The notes beneath the pieces are model-generated. The model had not been told where the DNA came from, searched no databases, and saw only the letters and a list, made by a program, of their open reading frames with translations. DNA of 64,000 bases, taken from NCBI GenBank assembly GCA_029834535.1, contig JAQMWT010000671.1, forward strand, positions 1 through 64,000, in the 5' to 3' direction. Positions 52,585 through 63,209 of the stretch are shown one piece after another. Position 1 is the first letter of the stretch, and the number at the start of each line of letters is the position of its first letter. Position numbers and translations under genes: made by a program. This DNA is from Chrysophaeum taylorii. Taxonomy: Eukaryota; Sar; Pelagophyceae; Pelagomonadales; Pelagomonadaceae.

Positions 52585-55197
52585 CAGCGTGTTGGGAATG
52601 AATTAATTCACTGGGCTCACTTCACTAGGTTCGCTGAATTTGGTTCACTTCACTTCACTTCACTTCACTTCACTTCACCGAAAATTTTCGCCCGAAGTAG
52701 GTAGTCCAATGTTCACTTCACGTTCATTCACTTTGGCTGACGGCCAAGTCTGATGACCGAAGTCGAGCCGCGCTACCTGGAGGTGGAGGATAATGTTGAT
52801 GATGAGCAGGAATTTTAACGCGGAACAGAAGGAGGAAGTTAGTTCACGAGAACAAGCCGATTGCGACGTCCATGTTGTGACGTGGAACACACCCGGCAAA
52901 AGTGGACGATCAACCAGGTTTTTCCAAGGTGTGGGACTGCGTGCGTCGACTGAAGGAAAATCATCCCGACCGCGTTGACCAGTGGGAAGGCGACGACGCA
53001 TATGTGTGTATCCGGTGCTGGGAACCCCTGAAGGTGACGAGAGACTTCAAGAAAGGCACGTGGCAGACGACCAAGCCCTCTTGGGGCCGGCCCACTTCAA
53101 AGCTGCGCATCCGGAGGAGGATTCGACGAGCTGGGACGTCAACAGCTCACCAAGAAACAGAAGACAGCCAAGATAAGGAGGGAGTTATGACGGCCGTGGG
53201 CGTTGTGGCAGCCTCGAAGAAGGGTAAATCGGATATTGCGAGATACTTCATTCATGGCCATGCCCAGCCAGGCAAAGCACTCTTCCCTGATGGCGTTCTC
53301 GGCTCGGCACTACGTGTACACATCGCAGCGGATTTCCAAGCGCACCTTTGACGACGAAGATCATCGCAACCTAATCGAGGCGTAGTATTACCGCGACGGT
53401 GGCGCGTAAGGCAAGCGCCCTCGTTCATGATTCGAAAGGCGCTGTTTGAATGGGTGGACGCGGAATATCGTTGTTTTTTTGTTCGAATCTTGAAGCACGT
53501 CGTGACGGAGTGTTATGAAGCGGCGGCTTTCGGCAATCCATTCGTCCAGGTGCTGCGTGACGGCGGGACACTCAAGGATAAGTTCAAGCGACAGGCCATT
53601 GGCCTATCCTTCATCTGGCCCGATTGGAGTGGCGTTGAGACGGTGTGCGTGGGCCTTGTTCCAGCTGACGACGAAACCGATTCCGGCACGGCTTCTCTGC
53701 TCCGTTCTGTGGTCGCGGAGCGTGCGAGAATCGATATCGATTTGGCGGCCGCAACCATTGCTCAAGACCGGGCTGCAATTGGCGTCGCCGAAGAAATTTT
53801 TGTTGAGGTCGAAGCGTGTGTGACATGCATGATATCTCAAAAATCTCGGCAGCGGCATGTGGCGACTTGACACGATCCAGAGGCAAGCAGTTGACTAGTC
53901 TATTTATTCCCAGCTCGCCAGGAGCTGCTGAACAGTGGTGGCCACGATGGAGCCAAGTACTTTTCTTACGGCACACGTCTGAAGGACCTGCATGCGCTTT
54001 TGCCATTATAGCCGGGGAAATAAATTGCCGAAGCTCAAGCTCGACCTCAATAAGACGAGGTTCTGGGCGCGATACCAACTTATTCGTTCCTTGCTGCGTA
54101 TGCACCACGTGCTCAAACTGTACGCGGCTACCAACATTAGACTCCCCTGGACAATCAGTGATGAGCAATGGGTGGCGTTGGCTGAATTCGAGGCGATTTT
54201 TGCTATAACGGATGCGGCCGTTGTTTTCGTGCAACATGAACACTTATACCTGGGGGCGTGCGCCGCATTGATCAAGCACAACATGATCGAGTCTCTGCGA
54301 GCTGGGACGCTAGAAGTCATTGATCTCCCGAACATAACTGCGTAATCCATGCCACGTAAGACTGTCGATGTTGACGACCTCAGCAAGACCGGCAAAATCT
54401 GTCTTCAGCGGGCTATACTCGAATGTGAGCGTCGGTTTTGCGGGAATAATGAAAACTACGTGCGCCACTTCGACTACGAATTCAACGATCGCGAGCTGAT
54501 TGCCTTCCTTCTTGACTTTCGGACTATCAACTGCCGGCGTGCTCGACGTTGGAAAGCTGTATCGGCCGCTCACCAAGGAGCAGTATGTGTTCCTTCCGGA
54601 CATGGCGAGATCCTCTAAGGGTTCAATTGGTACGCATGGCGCGCAGAGCTACTGTGAGCGCTGCCTGAGCATTGGAAATCTTGTCCTGACCGAGGGAAAC
54701 ACGTTGCTCGGCGCGGACGAGACGGACAAAGCTGCCCTACTGCGCATGAACAAGCATTTCATTGCGGCGGCCCGGATTAATTACAGGGACCTCGGACACG
54801 AGACCGAGTTTTTTTTTCAAAAACGCGGAGAGCACCATCCCCGAGACTCTTTGGAGATGGAGGTTGATGAGGAAGAACCAGACGAAGATACCGAGGTCGT
54901 TCACATTGCCTAAAGTAAGAAACACTGAACCCGATCCACGGTAACTCCTCCTTCGTCCCGAAACGCGAATGAATCTAAGAGCACCAGACCTAGGAGGCAA
55001 TAGGGCGCGGAGGACACGGAAATGACGGGGTGCGGCAGGGACCGGCGCTGGCGTTATAAAAAAGGAACGTGGCGTTCACTTCACAAAGGTTCACGATGGC
55101 CATGTAGCGTGACGTGTTCACTTCAAATCACTTCACCAATATTGCGTGGCTGGTGAAGTGGTTCACGTTCACTTGCTGAAGTGAATTCCCAACGCTG
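52585..55197 (+). mobile_element. hAT-superfamily DNA transposon, decayed but with both ends
   Basis: A 2.6-kb element. It starts CAGCGTGTTGGGAAT and ends, on the reverse strand, CAGCGTTGGGAATTCACTT, giving imperfect terminal inverted repeats beginning with CAG. Both subterminal regions carry many TTCACTT repeats, including a perfect array of seven near 52644-52678; such repeats are known transposase-binding sites in hATs. Inside, forward frames code a BED-type zinc finger (YVCIRCWEPLKVTRDFKKG, with the His pair about 60 residues on in another frame, near 53085-53110) and hAT transposase blocks. These include GLSFIWPDWSGVETVCVGL, FVEVEACVTCM with DISKISAAACG in another frame, and WARYQLIRSLLRMHHVLKLY. 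The C-terminal block includes GTHGAQSYCERCLSIGNLVL. The frame is interrupted at several points (for example near 53350-53430, 53870 and 54345), so the transposase is not functional. Confidence 0.82.
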
Positions 55198-55205
55198 TAT
55201 AATTC
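55198..55205 (+). repeat. Right 8-bp target-site duplication of the hAT element
   Basis: TATAATTC directly follows the right inverted terminus. It agrees at six of eight positions with TTAAATTC on the left side, so the insertion is not very recent. Confidence 0.65.
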
Positions 55206-55215
55206 CCTGCTAGCT

Positions 55216-55220
55216 TTGGG
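55216..55220 (+). repeat. 5-bp target-site duplication TTGGG, left
   Basis: TTGGG directly precedes the left LTR and is repeated exactly after the right LTR (60064-60068). A 5-bp duplication is standard for copia and other LTR retroelements. Confidence 0.9.
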
Positions 55221-55295
55221 TGTGAGAACTGAAATGGAGATGTGAGAACTATAATGGGGACGTGGTGCAGGGGTAAGTGTCATAGCTTCCTCACA
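55221..55295 (-). repeat. LTR of the copia element (left; 3' LTR in element orientation)
   Basis: A 75-bp direct repeat, TGTGAGAACTGAAATGG...CTTCCTCACA, identical to 59989-60063. It is unusually short for an LTR, in the size range of very small (TRIM-like) LTRs. Confidence 0.88.
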
Positions 55296-55405
55296 CAGGT
55301 GCTGGAAAAGAAAGAAAAGGAAAAAGGGGTAAGTGAGGCCCTCACACAGGTGCTGGAAAAAGAAAGAAAAGGAAAAAGGGGTAAGTGAGATCCTCACAGA
55401 GGAGA
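55296..55405 (+). repeat. Tandem repeat of about 57 bp next to the left LTR
   Basis: Two copies of a purine-rich unit (CAGGTGCTGGAAAAGAAAGA...GGGGTAAGTGAG...CTCACA) abut the left LTR inside the copia element. The unit shares GGGGTAAGTG and CCTCACA with the LTR itself, so it may be a partial duplication of LTR-edge sequence. Confidence 0.8.
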
Positions 55406-57197
55406 AGCTTGAAGGAAGACGTCACAGAGGCATTGTGGCAAGAAAACACCAGAGATCAGGCGAAGATCGCGAAGTGAGGTAAAGAGCGCGAAGCCGGAGG
55501 AAGGAAGGAGCTTCCGTACTGCGGGTGAAAATGTCGCTAAGATTGTGAAGGCGGGGTATGTGTTTGAGATCAATGATGTGGTTGCGATGATATTCGGCGG
55601 TACTGTAAAAGCGAATGTCAATATGGCGGGTGCGCCGTGTGAGACATTGGAGACGGACTTGGGTGACGGTGGTGCTATTATCATCATACATTGGGACGGT
55701 GTGACGAGGGAGATCAAAGTCATCACAAAAGTTTGAGAAACCAAGAGAGCTCAGCAGTAGCGGCGTAAAGAGCGGGCAATTCAGCTTCAAAAGAAGAGCG
55801 AGCAAGTAAGTACTGCGAGCGGGAGCAGTAGGCGATCATAGAGCCAGCAGAGAAAACAAAGAAACAGCTGTGGAGTGGCGGTCATCAGGGTCGTCGGCCC
55901 AGCTGGAGTCGGAATAACCACAGAGACGAAGGGTAGAATCGCGACCAAGAACAAGGGCAAGATCGTGAGAGCCATTGAGACAACGTAGAGTGGGAGATAA
56001 AGCGTGCCAAGCGTGCCAGTGGGGTTTACCAGGATTGTGTGAAAAACGCGCACACTGATTGACGGACCAAGTGATATCAGGACGAGTCATGATGGAGATG
56101 AAGAGGACACAGCCAACAATACGGCGAAAAGGGATGCGTGCCATGAAGATGTGATCTGGAGAACCAGGAGCCGGACAATCAGCCGCAGAAAGATGAAGAC
56201 CTTTGGGAGCGGGAGTGAGTTCGGGTTTACTGTTGATGAAGCGATGTTCGGTAAGGATTTCACGGATAGCATGGGATTGGTCAAGAGTGAGGGTTCTCCG
56301 AGGGCGAGCACGCGTGATGCAAAGACCAACGTAAGAGGTGAGATCAAGATCATTGACGTCAGTGAAAGCGCGGAAACGGAGGAAAAAGGCTTGGTAATGG
56401 CCAATGCAATGACGAGGGTGCGCCACAAGAAGATCATCAACGACCAGAACGAGACGTAGAAGGACGGTAGAATTGAGCACGAGCTTGTAATGGCAAGTGT
56501 CACCAGATCCGCGGACGAAGCCACAGTCATTGACGAGAAAGCGTGCCAAAAAAAGCCACTAATTACGACAAGCTTGTTTGCAACCATACCAAGAGCGACG
56601 GAGCTTGTAAACGATTTTGGAACCATCGGTGGGTTGTGGGAGCTTGAATAAAGGCGGAGCTGACATCCAACTTGTGCAAATCCCAGTCATGAACAGCGAC
56701 AAAGGTTAGAAAGAAACGGATCGTGACGATGTTGGCAACCGGTGACGATGTTGGCAACCGGTGAGTAGGTGTCATGATAATCAATGCCGTGAACCTGCGT
56801 GTAACCGCGGACAACGAGGCGAGCCTTGTACGATTTGAAGCGGCCAGAGTCATACTTCTTGCGGAGGATCCACTTGAGAGTACAAATGTTGCCAGAAAAC
56901 GTCGAAGGAAGGCGCACAACATCCCAGCAACCAAGCTGACCAAGAGAGCTGTATTCGTTAGCGATGGCTTGCAACCAGCCAGGACGCTCAGGATTGGTCG
57001 GAGCTAAAGCTTCACGTAAATGGAAGTAATAGTAGTTTCGTCAAGGTAATACTGAGAGATTTCTTCAGAAGCAGAGTAATAAACGTGTGCATGGGGATCA
57101 ACAAGGGTGTTAGCTAAACAAAGGGGAAGGAAGACACAATGAACTAACAAACGAAAGCTAACAGAAGAGACATACAAAGAGTTACAGGGGGAAACAG

Positions 57198-57372
57198 AAT
57201 GGCCCGTATCGACATCAGAATGGCCCGTATCAACATCAGAATGGCCCGTATCAACATCAGAATGGCCCCGTATCAACATCAGAATGGCCCGTATCAACAT
57301 CAGAATGGCCCGTATCAACATTAGAATGGCCCGTATCAACATTGTGACAGGATGAAACAGAATGGCCCGTAA
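57198..57372 (+). repeat. 21-bp tandem array inside the copia element
   Basis: Seven to eight copies of AGAATGGCCCGTATCAACATC, some slightly varied, lie in tandem. On the minus strand one frame reads them as a repeated RAILMLI peptide. The array occupies a non-conserved part of the element. Confidence 0.85.
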
Positions 57373-58484
57373 AAAAAAAGTTTGTTGGTTGTTGCAACGC
57401 GCGTTGGTCGACTTTGCGCGGTCGGCCCCGTTTGGCACGACTTTGTTTTGCAGTTTCTGTTGTTTTCTCTCTTTTGCACTTTCAGTTGTTTTCTCTCGAG
57501 CTCGTAGAATGGTCGGTTCACGTGATGGGGTGATCAGTCCCAGTGAAACCGGCGCATTCTCATCAAACAAGGGGCAAGGGGGCAACAGCGAACAAGGGGG
57601 CAACAGCGGAAGAACAGGTGACAATGGGGCAACAGTAGACGAGAGCTTGGAAGCGTGATTCGAGAAAGTCAGAACAACGTTGAAGTTCCTTCGGTGGTTG
57701 ACATTGCAGGAAATCGGGTAAGTGAAACTGTCAGCAAAATCGAGGTCTGAAGAACGATAGCGACAAAAGTGCCTGGGATGACGTGCGTTAGACGATTGTT
57801 GCCACTGAGGATCGCAGCGGGGCAAAGATAGCGGAAACACAAGCTGGTACATATGATGGCGGTGTACCAGACGTCTGATGAGAACATGGCCTTTGGGCAG
57901 ATATGTTGCATGGTGACCAGGGTATGACGATGGTCGGAGTCGACAGAATCCAAAACAGGCGTAAACAGGTTTGATGAACGTGTGTGTTTGGTTTTTGTGG
58001 CGCGAGCAAGTTGCCATGGGCACGACCGCGTCCTGTACGCGAAGATGGAAGACTTCGGACGCGCCAGCGGTGTAAGGAACGAACACAGGTAGACCAGGCT
58101 GCTGTATGCCAGCCTGCTGTGACAGATAAGAAAGTGGCCCGTTTTCGCATTCGCAAGAACGAAATTGCCATATGGGCCAACGTTGGAGGAGCAAGCGGCG
58201 AGCTTCGCTCGTCATACTCGAATAGGCTGCGGTAGAAGTTGGAGACAGTGGCAAAACAGTTGTGGCACGTAAGAACGTTGCAGATAGCTTGCAGATAGCG
58301 TCGCGGGTGCTGAACACGGAATTCACGTCGATAGCAAAACCGAATTTTAAAGGTCAGAAAAACGGCGAAAAAGTGCGTGAAGGAGAACCACAAATCACAC
58401 AGCAAAGAAGCGTCTGTCCAGGATCCCGAAGATGAGCGATCCAACCACATAGGAAGCACGAAAATGGTTTTACCAAAACCGACA

Positions 58485-58690
58485 AGCACAACGAGGAGTG
58501 GATCAACGAATAGCTGAAAATGCACAACGGGGAGTGGAGCAACGAATAGGCGAAATACAGAACGAGGAGGGGAGCAACGACGAGGTGAAAAGACAGAACG
58601 AGGAGAGGAGCAACGACGAGGGGAAAATACAGAACGAGGGGCTGAGCAACGAATAGCGGAAAATACAGAACGAGGCGCCTGTGCAATGGG
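58485..58690 (+). repeat. Imperfect tandem array of about 30-35 bp in the copia gag-like region
   Basis: About six degenerate copies of a unit containing AACGAGGAG-GGAGCAACGA-AAATACAG occur here. On the minus strand one frame reads them as repeated APRSVFS-RRCS peptides. Confidence 0.75.
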
Positions 58691-58799
58691 AGCTAAAACC
58701 AAAAACGAGGGGCTTCCGTGGGATGGGGTTGTTGATGTGCTTGCATCAGACATGCGGCGGTACACACGCTGACTTGGAATTAACTTGGTTGGCATGAGA

Positions 58800-59988
58800 C
58801 AGAGTATCGGGAGGGGTATGTGAGACGGTGGGTGTGGCCGTTTAAGGCGGTGAAGGGGGTGGAATAGATGGTGGTATTAAGAAAAGCGGCGGAGTGGAAC
58901 TAGAATCAGTCAAGGTGGGAGTAGGCATAGGAGCAGAAAAGGCAGTGTTAGTGGTGGTGGGTTTGGGTTGGTGTTGTTGGGTGTTTTTGGAGTCATTGGT
59001 AGTGTTGCGCTGCTGAGAAGAACGGCGATGGTGGGTAGGGCGTTGTCGTGGAATAGCTAGGAACTTTGAAACTTGCGGCAGTCCCCCTTAAAGTGATCCT
59101 TGCAGCCGCCAAAAGGACATCGGGTAGTGCGTCGGAATCGAGTAGAGCCAGGTTGTTGGGAAAGGGGAGTGTCTAGGGTAGGTCAGTTGGAAGAGTCTGA
59201 AGTCGTGGTTGACGACGCGGCGGATAGCGCGGCGGAAGTGGTTGTGCATGCCATCGAAATTGATTGTTGTTGAACTACTCAAGGGTAGAACCACATTCAT
59301 CGTTGTTGTTGAACTTCTCAAGGGTAGAACCACATTCATCGGTACGAAACGCGAGACGATAAAACAAAGCCAGTAAGGCTTGAAGCACGATGCACGTAGT
59401 CAAATGCGAGGACACACTCGAGGGTACGTCGGATCAGGTACAATGCCGAGCAACTTGAACTCCTTTGATAGGTACAATGCCGAGCAACTTGTATACTCCG
59501 ATGATGAACTTGTTGAGGAAGTTCGCTACGCGATCCCCACGGCCCATGTAGACATCGGTAATGCGCTTGTAAAGTCGCGTGAAGTTCATGTCGCGGTTGT
59601 CATGTTGTTCGCGTGAAGTTCATGTCGCGGTTTTCATGGATATCAACGTTGTTGCTTGACGCGAAATTCTTCTTCAGAGCAGCGAGATGCTTCTGCAGAG
59701 CGAGATGCTGAGATGCTAGTCCAAGGATCGTTGGTCGAGATAATGTGATCGCCGGTAGAGATGATCATGTTCGCGACGACGTGTCCATTGGTGGAAAAAA
59801 AATGTCGCTCACCGCTGAAGGCATCAAGGTTTTGCGAAAGCTTGCTATCTTTAATTTCGATCGAGGACATGGTAGACGAAACGAACCGAACACGTAGCAA
59901 TGAACTGAAGCCGAGGAGGTGTCGCCACGAAGTCAAGCAGAGGCTCGATCGTGAACGAGCACCTGGTGCCATGTGAGAACTTGTGCCA
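58800..59988. other. Leader region of the copia element, with short tandem duplications
   Basis: This part lies between the gag-like frames and the right LTR, on the 5' side in element orientation. It holds several two-copy tandem repeats: a unit with CTCAAGGGTAGAACCACATTC (about 59265-59340), one with AGGTACAATGCCGAGCAACTT (about 59437-59492), and one with GCGTGAAGTTCATGTCGCGG (about 59577-59633). Just inside the right LTR the minus strand reads TGGCACAAG, a plausible tRNA primer-binding start. No gene was found. Confidence 0.55.
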
Positions 59989-60063
59989 TGTGAGAACTGA
60001 AATGGAGATGTGAGAACTATAATGGGGACGTGGTGCAGGGGTAAGTGTCATAGCTTCCTCACA
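59989..60063 (-). repeat. LTR of the copia element (right; 5' LTR in element orientation)
   Basis: The 75-bp repeat identical to 55221-55295, followed by the TTGGG target duplication at 60064-60068. Confidence 0.88.
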
Positions 60064-60130
60064 TTGGGAGTTAGTTGCTAACCGTAATTCCATGGTGGTT
60101 TGTTACCTATAATCCATTCATTTTTCGGAT

Positions 60131-61195
60131 ATGGAATTTCGCGTCGATGGTAAGCGCGGGGCCTGCGTGCGCGAGCGCATCGGCCTCGAGTCGCGAATGG
60201 TCCGCATTCTGCCCCAGGGCACGATCGTGCGGGTCGTCGAGGAGCGCGACGGGCGTTGCCGGCTTGGCGAAGGCGGGTGGGTGTCTCGCAAGGTGCTTAC
60301 TTCTGACCGTGAGATTGCACTCCTGAGCGCGACGGCGATCGTCCTCGCCGAGGAACGAACCCACGAGGTCCGGGTGCGCGAGGGCCGTCTGGGACACCTC
60401 GACTGCAAGGTGGTGGCCATTTCGCGACGCCCGACGATGGGCGTTGTCTTTGCTCACGGCGCGGCCTCATCGACGGACGACCTGCTCGCACCAGCCAAAG
60501 CACTCATCCTCGACCACGGCCTGCGGGAGGCGGCGATTTTTTTGCCCGAGGGCCCCTTTGGGGTCCAGGGTCTGCGCGCCTGGTGGGACCCGAAGACCGA
60601 CGACCTCGGCGCCGTCAGGACTGCCGCGAGCGTACGCGCGCTCTTCCCCGCGCGACCCCTTGCTCCCGACCTCGAGCCGCGCGCCGACCGGAAGGCCGTC
60701 GCCCGCGCCGTCAATCTTTTCGTCGACGCCCTCCGCGCGGCCTCCGATTTGGTGACGTTGGGCCCCGCTCAAATGTGGTTCGGCGGCTTCGATCAGGGTG
60801 CGACTCTCGCCTTTGACGTATTCCGCGTCCTCGAGACCCCTCCCGCGGGCCTCTTCCTCCTCTCCCCGACATCCCTCTTTTCCCCCGGCCGGCTCCCTTC
60901 CGACACCCCCGTTTTCCTCGCCCACGCCCAGGATGACGCGATTGTCCCCCCCCTCGTAGCCACGGCGGCCCTAGCCTCGCTCCGGGCCGCCGGCCTCCGC
61001 GACATCCGCGTCCACACGGCCCCCGGCGGCCGCGACCTCTCCTACCACACCCTCCGGGCCTTGGGCCGCTTCCTCTTGCGCGACGATCCCCCTGCCCCCG
61101 CCGAGGAGGGGGAAGCGGTCCCTCTCGTCCGTGCCCATCTCCAACGAAACCCCTCCTTCAAGCAGTTCCTCCACAAACCAACGTACTTGGAATAA
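60131..61195 (+). CDS. Alpha/beta hydrolase (phospholipase/carboxylesterase type) with SH3-like N-terminus and Asp nucleophile
   Basis: A 354-residue protein. Residues 1-60 (RIGLESRMVRILPQGTIVRV, then CRLGEGGWVSRKVL) resemble an SH3b-like domain. From residue 95 the sequence follows the acyl-protein thioesterase/carboxylesterase fold: VVFAHGAASSTDD (oxyanion-loop region), FLPEGPFGVQGLRAWWD, nucleophile elbow MWFGGFDQGATLAF, acid segment VFLAHAQDDAIVPP (Asp near residue 268) and His in LSYHTL (about 305). In the family the elbow is GFSQGG with Ser as nucleophile; here residue 221 is Asp (codon GAT at 60791). That is the arrangement of haloalkane dehalogenases and epoxide hydrolases, or the enzyme may be inactive. 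No signal peptide is seen, so it is cytosolic. It starts 62 bp beyond the copia target duplication and is intact. Confidence 0.82.
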   Translation: MEFRVDGKRGACVRERIGLESRMVRILPQGTIVRVVEERDGRCRLGEGGWVSRKVLTSDREIALLSATAIVLAEERTHEVRVREGRLGHLDCKVVAISRRPTMGVVFAHGAASSTDDLLAPAKALILDHGLREAAIFLPEGPFGVQGLRAWWDPKTDDLGAVRTAASVRALFPARPLAPDLEPRADRKAVARAVNLFVDALRAASDLVTLGPAQMWFGGFDQGATLAFDVFRVLETPPAGLFLLSPTSLFSPGRLPSDTPVFLAHAQDDAIVPPLVATAALASLRAAGLRDIRVHTAPGGRDLSYHTLRALGRFLLRDDPPAPAEEGEAVPLVRAHLQRNPSFKQFLHKPTYLE

Positions 61196-61214
61196 TCTAA
61201 TTGTTTAAGCACAT

Positions 61215-61244
61215 ACGGGGCAGGCAGTACACTGACTGCCCCGT
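61215..61244 (+). terminator. Perfect 9-bp inverted repeat just after the hydrolase stop
   Basis: ACGGGGCAG and CTGCCCCGT flank a 12-nt loop, 19 bp past the stop codon. It would form a stable hairpin in the 3' UTR. A role in RNA 3'-end formation or stability is only a guess in a eukaryote. Confidence 0.35.
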
Positions 61245-61509
61245 GGTTGAAGAAGAAGGTAGGGACCGTTAGGGTATTAGCGCGAGGTTCAAATAATTGA
61301 ACCCTAACTGCCGCTGGTCCATCATCATCATCGAGTGAGTCGTCGACTGACCAGAGTTTCGTGCGTCCTGGTGTGGTGCCGCCGGCGTGTGTGTCTTCGA
61401 AGTGTGTCGCTGTGTCCTGTTTTCCTTGGGGAAAGGAGGCCGCTCCCGTCCTCGTCTTGTCCACCTGCTCTCGCTCACAGGGGTTGAAGCAAGCAGTACA
61501 TCAGGAATC

Positions 61510-61680
61510 ATGGCGAAAGCGAAGAGCGACAAGAAGGAGAAGGCCATGCTGAAGAAGGAGACGGTGGAGAAAGCGAACATGAAGAAGCTGCGACAGCTCG
61601 CCAAGGGCCGTTTGGCGAGTTTCGGGAAGAAGGCGGACGCGCTCCGCGAAGAACTCTTGAAAGAATGGGTTGAAGATTGA
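61510..61680 (+). CDS. Small Lys-rich protein
   Basis: A 56-residue basic helical protein, MAKAKSDKKEKAMLKKETVE, then KLRQLAKGRLASFGKKADAL, ending EELLKEWVED. The second half is loosely like a SAP motif (two helices with G-KKA-L-E-L), a DNA/RNA-binding fold, but this is weak. The frame is open upstream to 61387, where codons look non-coding, so I choose the Met at 61510, which has a purine at -3 (ATC ATG G). The 314 bp upstream, from the hydrolase stop, hold no other gene besides the hairpin. Confidence 0.5.
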   Translation: MAKAKSDKKEKAMLKKETVEKANMKKLRQLAKGRLASFGKKADALREELLKEWVED

Positions 61681-61929
61681 GGCTGCGCTTCCTTCACAAT
61701 GTAGCTCTTTTCTCTAGCTGCGTCAGATCATCTGAGGACCGGAGGTCCTGCGTTTTGCGAGGAATGATTATTCTCCAACCGAACCGGGCGTGGTGCGTTT
61801 TTGTGTGGGTTCTTCTATCCATTTAATAATAACTCGATTTTTATTATACTAGTACAGGCGTTCGAAAGGCGGTTCGACACTAAAAATCACCCGAGACAAA
61901 AAAAAAACACCCGCCACATCCGCTCTTTC

Positions 61930-63200
61930 GAAACTCAGCTTCCGCAGCTAGGAAGGCCACCAGAGCCAAGCCGAAGGTGGCGAAGCGCCCCAAGGCACGG
62001 AAGGAGCCTGGGCGGGCCCCTATGACAGCCCGGGAGAAGCGGCAGCGAGAAAAAACGGCTCCGAAGCGAGTTTTCAACAAGATAACGGCTGCGTTGGACG
62101 CGGAAAAGAAACGCCAGCAGCAGAATCGTGGAGGCCTTAGCGTATTGCGAGAAGGAAGGAGTAGGGGCCAAGAAGTGTATGACGGACCACCACCCCGAGT
62201 GGATTGAGCTCATCACCTGGAAACAGCTCGACGATTGACTGAAGGAGCGTGTTTTGTTTGATGAAACAGCCGCGACGCACGCTCGCTCGGACCGGATGTC
62301 GCTCACGCCGAAGGAGGAGCAGGCGCCTGTGAAATGGATTGTTGAGAGCAACAAGGCCCGCGCCGCTCCAAGCTGCGGAGAGATTGGAGTCAAAGTGCGC
62401 CATAATTTACTCCTCAATCGTCGACTTGAGAACCGGCGCGGCGGACGCGAGAAAGTCCCGTTCAACAACGCCAACTACAAACTTGTGTGCGGCCATTCGC
62501 CCTCCTCGGAAGAATTTTTCGTAGGTTTCATCGCCCGCAACTCGCACCGGATCAGCACGAAGTGATCTCGAGCAAAATAATCGAGGCGAAGCGTGCCGCC
62601 GTGAACTGCGACGAGATGGTCGAGGAGTACTTTGCGGGCATCCACGAACTTCGCGCCGAGCTCAAGACCGCGGGGATTATGGACGAGCACGGCGCCATAT
62701 CGGACCCCCGCCTTGTCCTGAACCTCGACGAGGCGCCCCAGTTCGTGGACTACGCCGACAACAAAGGGAACGCCAAAACCAAGTTTGGGGCCGGCTAGGG
62801 TGACGTCTGCTGGGCTAAGGCCTATGACTGCCGCGAGTGCAACACTGCCATGATGTGCTGGGGCCTGTGCGGGCCGCGATGGACGCGGCTTTTTTTTCTC
62901 GGCATGTTTCGAGGCGTGGCAGCGCTGCAAGGACGGCTGCGTCTGCGGCCTTGACGTCAACGGCGCAGCGCGCGATGCCAGCAAACTCAAGTACTGCGAG
63001 ATGTGCGGGGACCTCAAAAACGGAAGCGGTGCAGTAAGAAGGCGTGCAAAAAGGCGCTGGATGATCTTGCATTTGCCGTGCCGGATGATGCTGATGCTGA
63101 AGATTATGAGGAGGAGGAGGAGGACAGCAACACCGAATTCGAGCGCGAGATCGGTCACGATCGTCGCGCCGCTGTCGGCGACCGCCCGCCCCCGCTGTGG
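61930..63200 (+). mobile_element. Decayed pogo/CENP-B-like transposase
   Basis: Forward frames code pieces of a transposase of the Tc1-pogo/CENP-B type. They are a basic N-terminal part (about 61935-62207, PKARKEPGRAPMTAREKRQR), an HTH-like segment (LTPKEEQAPVKWIVESNKA, about 62299-62355), and the start of the DDE domain (ISDPRLVLNLDEAPQFVDY, about 62694-62755, with the first catalytic Asp in NLDE). A Cys-rich C-terminal part (KYCEMCGDLK, then KKACKKALDDLAFAVPDD, about 62990-63090) ends acidic (EEEEEDSNTEFERE). The frame is interrupted at several places (for example near 62240, 62565 and 62798), so it is inactive. No terminal inverted repeats could be fixed. Confidence 0.65.
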
Positions 63201-63209
63201 CACTCGCAA

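Larger units (their letters stand above)
55221..60063 (-). mobile_element. Ty1/copia LTR retroelement fossil, bounded by 75-bp LTRs and TTGGG duplication
   Basis: An LTR-to-LTR copia element of 4.84 kb, coding on the minus strand. Its 75-bp LTRs (55221-55295 and 59989-60063) are identical as read here, begin TG and end CA, and are flanked by TTGGG on both sides. Parts seen on the minus strand are: RT with LKWILRKKYDSGRFKSYKAR and YHDTYSPVANIVT (about 56550-56980), the later RT segment (LDLTSYVGLCITRA, then TRPDITWSVNQCARFS, about 55840-56500), and the RNase H end (NLSDIFTR, about 55420-55700). A gag/integrase-like region (about 57000-58800) is hard to assign. The coding part is broken, with several breaks. 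The identical LTRs argue for a fairly recent insertion. It lies 23 bp from the hAT element. Confidence 0.88.

Noticed and set aside
57198-57372. CRISPR-like array
   Set aside because: The 21-bp units are directly adjacent with no unique spacers, inside a eukaryotic retroelement. It is a simple tandem repeat.
61215-61244. Bacterial rho-independent terminator
   Set aside because: There is a hairpin but no following U run, and the sequence is eukaryotic, so only an inverted repeat in the 3' UTR is claimed.
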